Shown here: positions 18,222-27,844 of the stretch, piece by piece | How positions within the stretch are numbered: the stretch's first letter is position 1 | Layout: each line of letters opens with the position of its first letter | NCBI GenBank assembly: GCA_023415475.1 | Contig: JAEZKL010000059.1 | Span: 40,552-104,551 of the forward strand | Direction: 5' to 3' | Length of the DNA stretch: 64,000 bases | DNA from: Bacillota bacterium | GTDB lineage: Bacteria; Bacillota; Clostridia; Lachnospirales; Lachnospiraceae | Made by a program: the position numbers and the translations under genes | The notes under the pieces: model-generated | The model's input: only the letters and a program-made list of their open reading frames with translations | What the model was told of the DNA's origin: nothing | Database searches by the model: none

Positions 18222-19961
18222 ATGATAAAAGTTGATAACCTATCCTTCTCCTTTCCACAAAAGGATTTGTTTCATGATATTTCATTTACATTAGAGGACG
18301 GTCAGCACTGCGCTTTCATAGGAACAAGTGGCAGTGGTAAAAGTACTCTATTAGAGATGATTATGAATCCGGAACGATATATGTATGATGGAAGTCTGGA
18401 TATCGCTCCCAATTGTAGAATCGGGTATGTAAGTCAGTTCTCCGGGTTAGAAAAATCAAAGGATATAACGGTTTTTGAATATTTAGCAGCTGACTTTATT
18501 AAGCTGCAAAATGAATTAGCAGCTATTTATATTGAAATGGAAACAGCTACGGATATGGAGGCTTTACTCGAAAGGTATCAAATGGTTTTAGACGCCTATC
18601 AAGCAATTGGCGGGGATGAATACGAGCAGCTCATTAAAAGAAAGTTAAATCTGGCAGACCTAACCAAGCAGGAAAAGCTAATGGTTTCCAAGCTTAGCGG
18701 CGGGGAATTCAAACTGATACAAGTGATCAAGGAAATGTTGACCGGCCCGGATTTAATGATTATGGACGAGCCCGATGTTTTCTTAGACTTTGAAAACCTT
18801 AATTCGCTGAAAAACCTGATCAATTCACACAAAGGAACAATGTTAGTTATTACGCATAACAGGTATCTGTTAAATCATTGCTTTAATAAAATATTGCATC
18901 TTGAGAATAAGGAGCTACAAGAGTTTGATGGAAGATATATCGATTATAACTTCTCATTACTTCTAAGGAAAATTGAGTTACAGGAGCTTGCTATCGCCGA
19001 TACACTAGAACTCGAGAGAAATGAGATGCTAATTAATAAGCTAAGAAATACTGCAAGTGTCTTTACGGAGGCTTCCAGAGGGAAATCTCTAAAAGCCAGA
19101 ATTAAAATCAAGGAAAGATTAGAAGCTCGTAGAATTAAGGCACCCTTTGTTGATATCAAACAGCCGGATATCCGATTAGATGTCGAGAAGGAACTCGAAG
19201 AAACCCCTATTTTAACGGTCAAAGATTACAGTGTTGCATTTGATGATACCCTTCTGGAAAATGTCAACTTCGAGATGAGTTCTATTGATAAGGTAGCGTT
19301 AATCGGCGCGAACGGTACCGGAAAGACCACTTTACTACGTGATATTTATAAAAATAGCCATCCTGCCATTAAGATAAATGAAAACATTAAAGTTGCCTAT
19401 TTATCTCAGCTTAACAGCGAGATTCTAAATGAGTCAAATACGATATTCGACGAATTCTTAGAAGCCGGGTTTAAAACCTATCAAGAGGTTACAACACATC
19501 TTTCAAGCTATGGTTTTGAGGAAGAAGATCTTAGCCAAACGATAAGTTCTTTATCCGGTGGTGAAAAGAATATATTGCAGCTGGCTAAGGTAGCTGCCAG
19601 TAAAGCGAATCTGTTACTTCTGGATGAACCAACAAGTCATTTGGATACCTATGCACAATTAGCCCTGGAAAAAGCCATAAGTGAATATAAAGGTGCCATA
19701 TTAATGATCTCTCATGATTTCTATTCCATCGTAAACTGTATGGATTATGTTTTAATTATTGATGATAAGACGATTAGAAAAATGAGTATTCGAAAATTCA
19801 GAAAGATGATTTATACAAATCATTTTGAAAAAGACTATTTGAATATTGAACAAAAGAAAAAAACAGTAGAAACAAAAATAGCAATGGCTTTAAAAGCTTC
19901 TGATATAGCTCTGGCGAAGGTTTTATCTGAAGAGTTAGAGGAGCTGATAAAGCAACTGTAA
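18222..19961 (+). CDS. ABC-F family ATPase
   Basis: This soluble protein of 579 residues has two ABC ATPase domains and no membrane segment, which is the ABC-F layout. These proteins act on the ribosome as translation factors or antibiotic-protection proteins. Walker A is GTSGSGKST in the first domain and GANGTGKTT in the second, and the signatures are LSGGEFKL and LSGGEKNI. The linker between the domains (about residues 260-330) is charged and helical, as expected for the P-site tRNA interaction motif, and there is a short C-terminal helical tail. The ATG follows GAGAGGAAA. Whether it gives drug resistance cannot be read from the sequence; no leader peptide or attenuator is evident. Confidence 0.92.
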   Translation: MIKVDNLSFSFPQKDLFHDISFTLEDGQHCAFIGTSGSGKSTLLEMIMNPERYMYDGSLDIAPNCRIGYVSQFSGLEKSKDITVFEYLAADFIKLQNELAAIYIEMETATDMEALLERYQMVLDAYQAIGGDEYEQLIKRKLNLADLTKQEKLMVSKLSGGEFKLIQVIKEMLTGPDLMIMDEPDVFLDFENLNSLKNLINSHKGTMLVITHNRYLLNHCFNKILHLENKELQEFDGRYIDYNFSLLLRKIELQELAIADTLELERNEMLINKLRNTASVFTEASRGKSLKARIKIKERLEARRIKAPFVDIKQPDIRLDVEKELEETPILTVKDYSVAFDDTLLENVNFEMSSIDKVALIGANGTGKTTLLRDIYKNSHPAIKINENIKVAYLSQLNSEILNESNTIFDEFLEAGFKTYQEVTTHLSSYGFEEEDLSQTISSLSGGEKNILQLAKVAASKANLLLLDEPTSHLDTYAQLALEKAISEYKGAILMISHDFYSIVNCMDYVLIIDDKTIRKMSIRKFRKMIYTNHFEKDYLNIEQKKKTVETKIAMALKASDIALAKVLSEELEELIKQL

Positions 19962-19985
19962 AACGCTTCATACTTTTTTGTTTTG

Positions 19986-20014
19986 TTGACAATCTTAGCA
20001 CAAAGTTATATAAT
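19986..20014 (+). promoter_or_regulatory. Consensus promoter of the LacI-family gene
   Basis: A perfect TTGACA and TATAAT are separated by 17 bases. A likely operator begins 10 bases after the -10 box, so the promoter is probably autoregulated. Confidence 0.85.
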
Positions 20015-20023
20015 GCAAATTAA

Positions 20024-20037
20024 TTGGAACGGTTTAA
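20024..20037 (+). promoter_or_regulatory. Probable LacI-type operator (autoregulation)
   Basis: TTGGAACGGTTTAA is an imperfect palindrome centred on CG at about the transcription start. Its left half matches the perfect palindrome at 21157-21168 (TGGAAC). Binding here would block the regulator's own promoter. Confidence 0.6.
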
Positions 20038-20062
20038 TCATAACAATTCATAGGAGGAAACT

Positions 20063-21088
20063 ATGTCTGTAACAATTTTAGATGTAGCGAAAGAAGCGGG
20101 TGTATCAAAAAGTACTGTATCACTGGTAATTAATAATTCCAATAGCATTAAGCTTGAAACTCAATATAAGGTAAAACAAGCGATTGAAAAATTGGGTTAT
20201 GTCCCCAATCTGGCTGCGCGAGAGCTTACAACCAGCCGTACCCATACTTTAGGGTTAATATTTATGACATCAAACCAGCACCAGAAGCCATATGGTTTTT
20301 CATCGGTTTGCGAAACCTTACTTTATGATACTAGTAATGGTATTTATTCCGGATTAAAAAGTACTGACTATACCTTATTAGTAGAGCGGTTTTCCGATAC
20401 GGGTAACAGCGACCTGCCCGATTTAGTCAAAAGCGGCCGTTTAGACGGTGTATTTTTGATTGGTGGATTATTTTCCAGTCACTTTGTAGAGACACTTCAA
20501 AAGCACAAAATTCCTCTCGTGATTATAGGCCGCCAATACGAAGGCTACGACTCTATTTCCGTAGATACACAAGCGGTTGGCTATATGGGAGCAAAATACC
20601 TACTAGAGCAGGGTCATAGAAAAATAGCATTTATCAATGGTCCATTAAGCAGTAATAACTCCCAGCAGAAATTGTTGGGTATTCAACGAGCTCTGAAGGA
20701 GTTAAATTTAGATCCGTCCATCATTGAGACTGTCCATACCGGATATTCCGGACAGAACGGTTATGAGGGTTTAAAGGAATTGTGGGAAAAAGGGTATCGT
20801 CCGGATGCAGTTTTCGGTGCAAGTGACGGCATTACCTCCGGAATACTTCGTTTTCTCTATGATAATGCAATTCGGGTTCCTGATGAAATATCAGTCCTCG
20901 GTTATGAGGATTCCATTTTATCCGAATACTCCTCTCCTGCCATAACTGTTATTGATGCGCATAAGGAGATTATGGGTAAAGAAGCTTGCTCTGTCTTAAT
21001 CAACAGAATCAAGAAACCCAAGTCAAAGGTAGTTAATTTAAGCATCGAACCTTCATTGATTGTTCGTAATTCCGTCCTAGGCAGATAA
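20063..21088 (+). CDS. LacI-family transcriptional regulator
   Basis: This 341-residue sugar-responsive regulator has the LacI helix-turn-helix at its N-terminus (TILDVAKEAGVSKSTVSLVIN) and the hinge helix (LAARELTTSRT). A periplasmic-binding-protein-like effector domain follows. The start follows ATAGGAGG. A consensus promoter and an imperfect operator precede the gene. A perfect TGGAACGTTCCA operator lies between this gene and the FAD oxidoreductase gene, which is its most likely target. The effector is unknown. Confidence 0.94.
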   Translation: MSVTILDVAKEAGVSKSTVSLVINNSNSIKLETQYKVKQAIEKLGYVPNLAARELTTSRTHTLGLIFMTSNQHQKPYGFSSVCETLLYDTSNGIYSGLKSTDYTLLVERFSDTGNSDLPDLVKSGRLDGVFLIGGLFSSHFVETLQKHKIPLVIIGRQYEGYDSISVDTQAVGYMGAKYLLEQGHRKIAFINGPLSSNNSQQKLLGIQRALKELNLDPSIIETVHTGYSGQNGYEGLKELWEKGYRPDAVFGASDGITSGILRFLYDNAIRVPDEISVLGYEDSILSEYSSPAITVIDAHKEIMGKEACSVLINRIKKPKSKVVNLSIEPSLIVRNSVLGR

Positions 21089-21156
21089 CGCATCTGTTAT
21101 CTACATGACTTCATATAGATCCTGTCATTTAACATTAGCTAGATTTAATTGTTTTT

Positions 21157-21168
21157 TGGAACGTTCCA
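21157..21168. promoter_or_regulatory. Perfect palindromic LacI-family operator
   Basis: TGGAACGTTCCA is a perfect 12-base palindrome of the kind bound by LacI-family proteins. It lies 45 bases before the FAD oxidoreductase start and directly after the LacI-family gene. Confidence 0.75.
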
Positions 21169-21213
21169 CATCGTTCATAAACACAGACACTGGACATAGA
21201 AAGGAAAATTAGA

Positions 21214-22581
21214 ATGAATTCACAGAAAAAAGACTATGATGTCGCTGTTATCGGTGGCGGGCCCTCCGGACTTGCTGCTGCTCTTGCCGCTGCAAGACAT
21301 GGTGCAAAGGTTATTATCTTGGAAAGAAATGATTATCTGGGAGGTAATGCGGTAACCGGCCTACCCTTCCTCGGATTTCTGGATAAACAGGGTCGTCAGG
21401 TAGTCGGTGGCATCGCTCAGGAGATGATTGATTCTCTAGCTGAGATTGGAATGAGTGCGGGACACAATCGTTGTCCTTTACATAATTCCGTTACTGTATT
21501 TCAACCGGATTATTTTAAAATTATAGCTATGGAGAAATGCCTGGAGGCTGGTATCGATGTTCTTCTTCACTGCGAATTAATTGATGTCAATATTGTTAAT
21601 CGTAGGATGACTCAGGTGACTGTCATGGGTAAGGGTATGCGAATTGATGTCACCGCTTCTGTCTTTATCGATGGAACCGGTGATGGCGATGCAGCGTTCT
21701 TAGCTGGTTGCAGCTACGAAAAGGGACAGAAGGAAAACGGATTGATGCAGCCCCCAACACTTATGTTTTCCCTATGTGGTTTTAATGAAGAAGAATTCTT
21801 CAACTATCTTGAACAGCACCCCGAGGATTTGAAGCCTGCCGAATCCATGATGGTATCTCAGGGCTATGACGTTCCTTATTTTAAAAGCCACCGTAGCTAT
21901 GTTTTCCTGGGTTTACGTAACCGCCTTAATGCTCTTCGAGAGGAAGGATCCAATCCCTTAAGCCGTGATACCTTAATTTACATCAATTCCATGAATCCAG
22001 GACAAATCTATATCAACGCTACCCGTGTCCATCGTTTTGATGGTACGGATCCTCATGATCTGACACGCGCCGAAATAGAGAGTATGAAGCAGATAACTCA
22101 GTTGGTAGAGCTTCTTAAAAATAAAATCCCTGGTTTTGAAAACTGCTTCGTTTCCCACATCAACCCTAACCTCGGAGTACGTGAAACCAGACGCTTCTCC
22201 GGTAAGAAACGTCTCGTGATTGATGATGTTGTAAGAGGCTACATTCCTGAGGATACCATAGCTCTAGGCTCCTACAAAGTCGATATTCACAGCAGCGTAG
22301 ACGATTCTACCATATTAATGGATTTGGAAGGACCTTATGGAATTCCTCTGGGTTGCCTGATTAGTGATGAGGTTGACGGTCTATTAATCAGCGGCCGTTG
22401 CATTTCCATGGATGCTGAATCTTTGGGAAGTATGCGTATTATGCCAACCTGTATGGCTATTGGTGAAGCAACCGGTGTGTGTGCTGCCCTTGCCGTAAAA
22501 CAGGGCGTATTGCCGGACCAGGTAGATACCGAAGAGGTTGTTGCTTTATTAAAGAAGGATAAGGCCATTTTGTCAATATAG
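21214..22581 (+). CDS. FAD-dependent oxidoreductase (FAD_oxidored family)
   Basis: This 455-residue flavoprotein has an N-terminal Rossmann motif for FAD (VAVIGGGPSGLAAALAAA) and an acidic end to the second strand (IILERNDYLGG). The 'GGNAVTGLPFLGF' region and the C-terminal GRCISMDAESLGSMR match the FAD_oxidored family (Pfam PF12831), which in Firmicutes is often found in sugar-utilisation loci. No signal peptide is visible, so it should be cytoplasmic. The start follows AAAGGAAAA. Control by the neighbouring LacI regulator is inferred from the perfect operator upstream. The substrate is unknown. Confidence 0.88.
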   Translation: MNSQKKDYDVAVIGGGPSGLAAALAAARHGAKVIILERNDYLGGNAVTGLPFLGFLDKQGRQVVGGIAQEMIDSLAEIGMSAGHNRCPLHNSVTVFQPDYFKIIAMEKCLEAGIDVLLHCELIDVNIVNRRMTQVTVMGKGMRIDVTASVFIDGTGDGDAAFLAGCSYEKGQKENGLMQPPTLMFSLCGFNEEEFFNYLEQHPEDLKPAESMMVSQGYDVPYFKSHRSYVFLGLRNRLNALREEGSNPLSRDTLIYINSMNPGQIYINATRVHRFDGTDPHDLTRAEIESMKQITQLVELLKNKIPGFENCFVSHINPNLGVRETRRFSGKKRLVIDDVVRGYIPEDTIALGSYKVDIHSSVDDSTILMDLEGPYGIPLGCLISDEVDGLLISGRCISMDAESLGSMRIMPTCMAIGEATGVCAALAVKQGVLPDQVDTEEVVALLKKDKAILSI

Positions 22582-22679
22582 CCTTTTGAATACGAAGCGT
22601 TTATGAAGCGCTATCAGACAGGTCTTACTGTTGAACATGCCCCTGTTGACACATTACAAGGGTAGGTGGTAATAAAATT

Positions 22680-22723
22680 GGAGCCTTTGCTTTATAGCTT
22701 ATTAGCTGTAATGCAAAGGCTCC
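22680..22723. terminator. Terminator-like hairpin, second copy
   Basis: GGAGCCTTTG pairs with CAAAGGCTCC around a TAGCT / AGCTG inner hairpin. It is nearly the same as the hairpin at 17153-17198. It lies between the convergent oxidoreductase and DUF4091 genes. The T-run here is weak (CTTCAATT), so it may end transcription only partly. Confidence 0.6.
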
Positions 22724-22769
22724 CTTCAATTGTCCGATGTATCTAATTCAATCCTGTCGCCAGGGCTAA

Positions 22770-24419
22770 TCAATGATTCAATTCACTAATTTTTTGATTA
22801 ATCCTATTACGAACCCTGATACAGAACGTCGGGTCTTTAGGATATTCCGAAAATGTTATCTTCATTCCCGCTTCCTCTTCTATAATCTGCTCTACTGTTT
22901 CACGATTAGTCAGGGATTCCAGCAGATACATCGCACAGATATCTGCCATCGCCTCATACAGAACCATGATACGGATTGATTCCTCCGGCTTACCGTCAGG
23001 TCCCGGATACACTAAAAAGCTATCTCCGGAGGGCATTCCATAGTCACAATCTGTAACCTGGTAGGGATTGATATACCGTCTTGACAATATACTATTATAG
23101 AAATTATAACCCCAATGTAGCATTCCCTTTATCTCATACAAATAGACCTGAATACCGTAGATACGATTACGATATGACGGCATAGACATAAACCGGTTAG
23201 ACACCTTTTCGCCTTGCGAACAGCAATAGTAACTCCAAAGGTTCTCTACCTTCTTCTCCAGGAAGGGTTCAATATGATTGATCGCGCATGCCGGAACTTC
23301 AACAAGTCCATCCTCATAGAACGATATTTCCGACAAGGCATCCAGCATATGGAACCCTTCTAAGTAGGGAGCAACTACCTTCTTTGCCTTCTGATAATCC
23401 TCCAGCATATGTATCCCCGGTTCATCTGAGATATGAAAATAACATTTTTCTGCGATACCAAATCTCTTCAACTCTTTTGTTAATTCCGGTAAGAAGCTTC
23501 TTAAGAATTCCTCATAGGTTCCGCCGGTCGCGGGTGTATCCCATCCAAAGATTCTCTTATAGGTGCCATCAACATCAGCCATAATCTTAGGCGCCGCTTT
23601 GATTCCCCACTGTGTAAATAGATGAGACATTTCAAAGTATTCAAATCCACACCTGTGAGCCAGGTCCACCCATTTTTCCAAATCATCAAAACAGAAAGAG
23701 TATTTTCCTTCCCTCACAGTAATCTTTACCAGCTGGGTGGTAGTTCTCTCTCCACCAACATAGGTATCAAGTGCGGGCGTAAACAGCGGAGTTAGAATCG
23801 TATTACATTTTCTAAGTGCAGCTGTCTTCATAAACTCCTCGATAAGCTTCCAATGCTCCTCAGAAAATACATCTACATGATAGTAGTCAGCGAGACAATC
23901 TGCATAGAACCATTCGGTATGCTTAATCGGAAGCTTGGGAAGCTCTGCAGCAATAACCTCAACCTTGGTTGATGCTTGACCAAGCAGTTCCTCTGTATCA
24001 TCATAAATCAATACCTTAACAGGATATTCCCCTTTCACAACCTTATTATTAATTTCAAGATCAATCCATATGCTCTGCCACTGATCACGGACAAGAATAA
24101 TCTCTCCCTCAGGGATATCCTCCAACAAATCCGGATATAGTCCGGGAGTGGTGCGAAGATAATTATCATCTCTATTCCTAAAGCATGGAAAGTTTACAGG
24201 AACATGACTAACTTTTCTGATTCGATAAGGAAGCTCAGTTTGAACTACTACTTTTCCGCGAAAATACTTTTCTGTATCAAGGTTGTAGGCTATCTGAAAT
24301 GATGCTGTCTCTCCCCATAATGCAGTAATCCCTTCCTTTTGTTCTATCGGTTCCTGATCCGGAAATACCTTTTCCAAGGAATCAAGACATTTTATTGCTA
24401 ACCTTCTATCGATATCCAT
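22770..24419 (-). CDS. DUF4091-type putative glycoside hydrolase
   Basis: This soluble protein of 549 residues looks like the DUF4091 family: an N-terminal beta domain (about 1-150) followed by a TIM-barrel-like region. The family is thought to be glycoside-hydrolase-like. Candidate catalytic segments are CYFHISDEPG and the KHTEWFYADCLADYY stretch near the start of the barrel. No signal peptide is present, so it is probably cytoplasmic. The frame begins at 24440, but GGTGA precedes the ATG at 24419 and nothing precedes the first ATG. It lies downstream of galE on the same strand with an 88-base gap, so it may be the last gene of the sugar-activation unit. Confidence 0.8.
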   Translation of the reverse strand: MDIDRRLAIKCLDSLEKVFPDQEPIEQKEGITALWGETASFQIAYNLDTEKYFRGKVVVQTELPYRIRKVSHVPVNFPCFRNRDDNYLRTTPGLYPDLLEDIPEGEIILVRDQWQSIWIDLEINNKVVKGEYPVKVLIYDDTEELLGQASTKVEVIAAELPKLPIKHTEWFYADCLADYYHVDVFSEEHWKLIEEFMKTAALRKCNTILTPLFTPALDTYVGGERTTTQLVKITVREGKYSFCFDDLEKWVDLAHRCGFEYFEMSHLFTQWGIKAAPKIMADVDGTYKRIFGWDTPATGGTYEEFLRSFLPELTKELKRFGIAEKCYFHISDEPGIHMLEDYQKAKKVVAPYLEGFHMLDALSEISFYEDGLVEVPACAINHIEPFLEKKVENLWSYYCCSQGEKVSNRFMSMPSYRNRIYGIQVYLYEIKGMLHWGYNFYNSILSRRYINPYQVTDCDYGMPSGDSFLVYPGPDGKPEESIRIMVLYEAMADICAMYLLESLTNRETVEQIIEEEAGMKITFSEYPKDPTFCIRVRNRINQKISELNH

Positions 24420-24507
24420 AGTATCACCATTACCTTTCATATAGCTGTTGCTATTTATGATATTTTAATTACATTGTTTTAGCAATCATGGGTAAATTAT
24501 TGATTAA

Positions 24508-25539
24508 TTACTCTTCCATTGCTGTCATGGAGTAACCCTCGGGATTGTTCTTCTGCCATCTCCAGGCATCCTCACACATTACATCTAAATTCCTGGTAGC
24601 TTCCCAGCCAAGCTCCTCCCTTGCTTTTGATGCATCTGCATAACAGGCGGCAATATCTCCGGCACGTCTCGGTTTGATTGCATATTTAATTTTCTTACCG
24701 GTAACCTTTTCGAAGCCTTTCACCATCTGTAATACACTGTAGCCGTTCCCGGTACCCAGGTTATAGTATAGAATCCCTTTCCTTTCTTTTAGCTTATGGA
24801 GTGCTTTCACATGTCCTAGCGCCAGATCTACAACATGGATGTAATCCCTGACACCGGTTCCATCCTCCGTAGCATAATCATCACCAAATATATTCAGACA
24901 CTCAAGCTTTCCGACTGCCACCTGAGTAATATATGGTACCAGATTATTGGGTAAGCCCTTCGGATTCTCACCTATCATGCCGCTTTCATGAGCTCCGATG
25001 GGATTAAAATAGCGCAGTACTATGATATTCCACTCCGAATCGGAATGCTGCAGATCCTTTAAGATTCCCTCAAGCATCAGCTTTGTCGCCCCGTAAGGAT
25101 TTGTAGTGGACAGCGGGAAATCCTCCTTAATCGGCAGACTCTCCGGCGTTCCATATACGGTAGCGGAGGAACTAAATACCAGATTCTTTACACCGTGCTT
25201 ACGCATCACCTCACACAGAATCAATGTCCCGGTGATATTATTATAATAATATTCCAGGGGTTTTTGCACCGATTCCCCGACCGCCTTTAATCCGGCAAAA
25301 TGTATTACTGCATCAATTGCATTCTCTTTCTCAAAGATTTCCTCGATTGCAGCCTTATCTAACAAATCTGCTTCGTAAAAAGAAAGCTTTTTACCTGTGA
25401 TTCTCTCTACTCTGTCTAAGGATATCTTAGAGGAATTTGACAGATTGTCAACAACCACTACTTCATATCCTTGGTTTAACAGCTCTACACAAGTATGACT
25501 TCCGATATATCCGGCTCCGCCGGTAACTAATATTGACAT
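24508..25539 (-). CDS. galE: UDP-glucose 4-epimerase
   Basis: This 343-residue short-chain dehydrogenase family enzyme interconverts UDP-glucose and UDP-galactose, and in some members the N-acetyl forms. The NAD motif GGAGYIGSH is at the N-terminus, the catalytic pair is Ser in SSSATVYG and Tyr/Lys in YGATK, and RYFNPIGAH is typical of GalE. The start follows GGGAGG. It closes an operon with the kinase and nucleotidyltransferase genes, which fits a route from free sugar through sugar-1-phosphate to a UDP-sugar and its epimer. Confidence 0.95.
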   Translation of the reverse strand: MSILVTGGAGYIGSHTCVELLNQGYEVVVVDNLSNSSKISLDRVERITGKKLSFYEADLLDKAAIEEIFEKENAIDAVIHFAGLKAVGESVQKPLEYYYNNITGTLILCEVMRKHGVKNLVFSSSATVYGTPESLPIKEDFPLSTTNPYGATKLMLEGILKDLQHSDSEWNIIVLRYFNPIGAHESGMIGENPKGLPNNLVPYITQVAVGKLECLNIFGDDYATEDGTGVRDYIHVVDLALGHVKALHKLKERKGILYYNLGTGNGYSVLQMVKGFEKVTGKKIKYAIKPRRAGDIAACYADASKAREELGWEATRNLDVMCEDAWRWQKNNPEGYSMTAMEE

Positions 25540-25610
25540 AAGATCCTCCCTTTCCCTACGAGCCCTCAGGTTCGGGTTATATTGTTTACGCTTATTGATA
25601 CATATTTAAT

Positions 25611-26720
25611 CTATTGATTTACTGCAGCCTTCATAGCATCCCAGTTCTTTTCCATATCAGCAACCAGTTTAAACTGCGTTCTGCATCTGTCCAGATTGTG
25701 CTTCTCACGATGGATTTTGAAATAAGTATCTCCTTCCAGATAATCCGTTAAAAATCTCATTCCACATTCCAGTGTCATCATCTTTGCTCCAGTCGGTAGC
25801 ATTGCTAATTCGGTATCGGTCAGACTCCCTTTGCACCCTTCTAAGAAGCCTTTCGTAAATATTTTATAGAGCTCCAGGTCAAAGTTGACCTTTGATAAAT
25901 CCATTTCATCCTCTTCTCCGGTACTGGCGCCGAAACGGATGGAATCCCCAAAATCATTGACAGAGAAGCCCGGCATAACCGTATCCAGGTCAATCACGCA
26001 CAAGCCTTTTTTTGTAACATGATCAATCATTACATTATTTAACTTGGTATCATTATGCGTTACCTTGAGCGGCAGCTTACCTTCTGTGTGTAGGTTCATA
26101 AGAACATGGGTAAATTCTTCTCGCTCCAGGACAAATCTGATTTCATCACTTACCTCTTTTACACGACCAAAGCGGTCCGCTTCAATTGCTTTCATAAATT
26201 TATGAAAGCGAACCGGAGTATTATGAAAATTGGGAATTGTCTCATGCAGTGTATGCGCAGGATAATCCGCCAATTGATACTGAAAATTTCCGAAGGCTAC
26301 CGCACTTTGATAAAAATCATCCGGATTTTTCACACTATCATAACAATCTGCATCCTCAATAAACAGATAACCTCTCCAATAGGAGCCTTTGCTGTCTTTA
26401 TAGAGGCTTTGTCCCGCTTTTGTCGGTATAATATTCAGGGTTTCACGGTTTACATCACCATGATTTTCTTCAATTTTATTTCTTAGAAATTTTGTAACGC
26501 CAGATATATTCTCCATCAACTGTTCCGGATTTTTAAAGGTTTCATGATTCATTCTCTGCAAAATATATCTTTTGATCGAACCCTCCTCTTCCGTAAAACG
26601 AACCAGGAAAGTATCGTTAATATGACCGCTTCCATAGGGAACGTAATCAACAAAGGTTCCCTTAAAATCTAAATTCTCGATTGCCTCGTTGATCTTTGCG
26701 CAATGCTCTTCTCTTGTCAC
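25611..26720 (-). CDS. APH-like sugar kinase (NahK-type), GTG start
   Basis: This 369-residue cytoplasmic kinase has the aminoglycoside phosphotransferase fold. The catalytic loop is THNDTKLNN and the metal-binding motif is IDLDT. The overall sequence resembles N-acetylhexosamine 1-kinase (NahK/LnpB) of the galacto-N-biose pathway. The frame is open to an ATG at 26753, but that codon has no ribosome binding site. GGAGG lies 7 bases before a GTG at 26720, which also removes the overlap with the upstream gene. Sugar specificity is not certain; no galacto-N-biose phosphorylase gene lies in the window. Confidence 0.85.
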   Translation of the reverse strand: MTREEHCAKINEAIENLDFKGTFVDYVPYGSGHINDTFLVRFTEEEGSIKRYILQRMNHETFKNPEQLMENISGVTKFLRNKIEENHGDVNRETLNIIPTKAGQSLYKDSKGSYWRGYLFIEDADCYDSVKNPDDFYQSAVAFGNFQYQLADYPAHTLHETIPNFHNTPVRFHKFMKAIEADRFGRVKEVSDEIRFVLEREEFTHVLMNLHTEGKLPLKVTHNDTKLNNVMIDHVTKKGLCVIDLDTVMPGFSVNDFGDSIRFGASTGEEDEMDLSKVNFDLELYKIFTKGFLEGCKGSLTDTELAMLPTGAKMMTLECGMRFLTDYLEGDTYFKIHREKHNLDRCRTQFKLVADMEKNWDAMKAAVNQ

Positions 26721-26743
26721 ATCAATTCCTCCGTTTCGTTTAT

Positions 26744-27664
26744 TTATTTCCATAGCTTCTTTGGATATAAGCCTTTCGCCTTTCGATCACCAATTGCCTT
26801 GATAACCACTTCTTTGTCTTCCTTATAGGTAACTCCATACCATTTATCTTCTGATTTTAATACTCTGACCGAAGCTTTATCCTCTTTGATCAGTTGACCG
26901 ACTACGGTAGGGAGAAAATATTCCGCTTTCAATGGATTCTCAGGTACCTCATTTTCCAGGAATATATGGAATCTTTCTTGCAGTTCCTTTAGGATACTAT
27001 TATTAAAGCCCCACATATTCATAGAAACAATGCTTCCGTCCGGAATCGCTGCCCATGATTTACCCTCATCTTCTGTAAACCCAGCACCCGTTTCCCTTTT
27101 TTCTATCCTTGTTCTTTCCGTTATCTCACTTAGATTGCCCTGTTCTGATATTTTACATACACCTCTTGCAACATATCCGTGTTCCGTTAACGTATTCTCA
27201 AGAATATATCCAACCATTGCATAACGGTATTTCTCATCATCCTGTGTATGAACCAGGAAATCATATATGCTCTGAAATGCACCTGCCCCATAATAATCGT
27301 CTGCATTAATCACTGCAAAGGGTCCGGTTACGGTATTCCTGCAGCTTAAAACCGCATGACCTGTACCCCAGGGCTTAACTCTTTGCTCCGGGACGTCAAA
27401 GCCCTGCGGTAGATTCTCCAGTCTCTGATATACATACTGCACCTCAACCTGCTTAGCGATTCGATCCCCAATTCTTTCTTTAAATTCCTTCTCAATATCA
27501 TCCTTTATGACAAATATGACCTTTTTAAAGCCGGCTTTGATCGCATCATAGATGGAAAAGTCTATGATTAAATTACCTTCCTCATCAATGGGATCAATCT
27601 GCTTTAAACCACCATACCGGCTTCCCATTCCTGCTGCCATAATCACTAATGCCGGATCTTTCAT
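26744..27664 (-). CDS. Sugar nucleotidyltransferase
   Basis: This 306-residue enzyme is an NTP transferase that would couple a sugar-1-phosphate to a nucleotide. The N-terminal motif AAGMGSRYGGLKQ and the ADDYYG metal segment are intact. Relatives are often encoded beside NahK-like kinases, as here. It is the first gene of an operon with the kinase and galE, behind AGGAGG. The nucleotide and the sugar are inferred (UTP and a hexose or N-acetylhexosamine). An inverted repeat in its leader may be an operator. Confidence 0.85.
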   Translation of the reverse strand: MKDPALVIMAAGMGSRYGGLKQIDPIDEEGNLIIDFSIYDAIKAGFKKVIFVIKDDIEKEFKERIGDRIAKQVEVQYVYQRLENLPQGFDVPEQRVKPWGTGHAVLSCRNTVTGPFAVINADDYYGAGAFQSIYDFLVHTQDDEKYRYAMVGYILENTLTEHGYVARGVCKISEQGNLSEITERTRIEKRETGAGFTEDEGKSWAAIPDGSIVSMNMWGFNNSILKELQERFHIFLENEVPENPLKAEYFLPTVVGQLIKEDKASVRVLKSEDKWYGVTYKEDKEVVIKAIGDRKAKGLYPKKLWK

Positions 27665-27691
27665 TATATAACCTCCTGAATTATCAAGCGA

Positions 27692-27705
27692 TTGGTATTT
27701 ACCAA
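27692..27705. promoter_or_regulatory. Inverted repeat in the divergent regulatory region
   Basis: TTGGTA and TACCAA are separated by two bases. The site lies 28 bases upstream of the nucleotidyltransferase start, inside its probable leader, in the region shared with the PocR-AraC gene. It is a candidate binding site; the protein that binds is unknown. Confidence 0.4.
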
Positions 27706-27844
27706 CTCATATATATATAGATGATCGCCTTTGTGCTATCTTTATTATACAAATTAAAGCTTGACTTATCTCTATAAAATAAGGTAACCTTTAGTAAAAT
27801 ATAAAAGTAATTAACATTTTGCTAAATTGATAAGGAGGATTTCC

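Noticed and set aside
25555..25585. GGTTCGGGTT near the galE start as a tRNA T-arm
   Set aside because: No acceptor stem or anticodon arm can be drawn around it.
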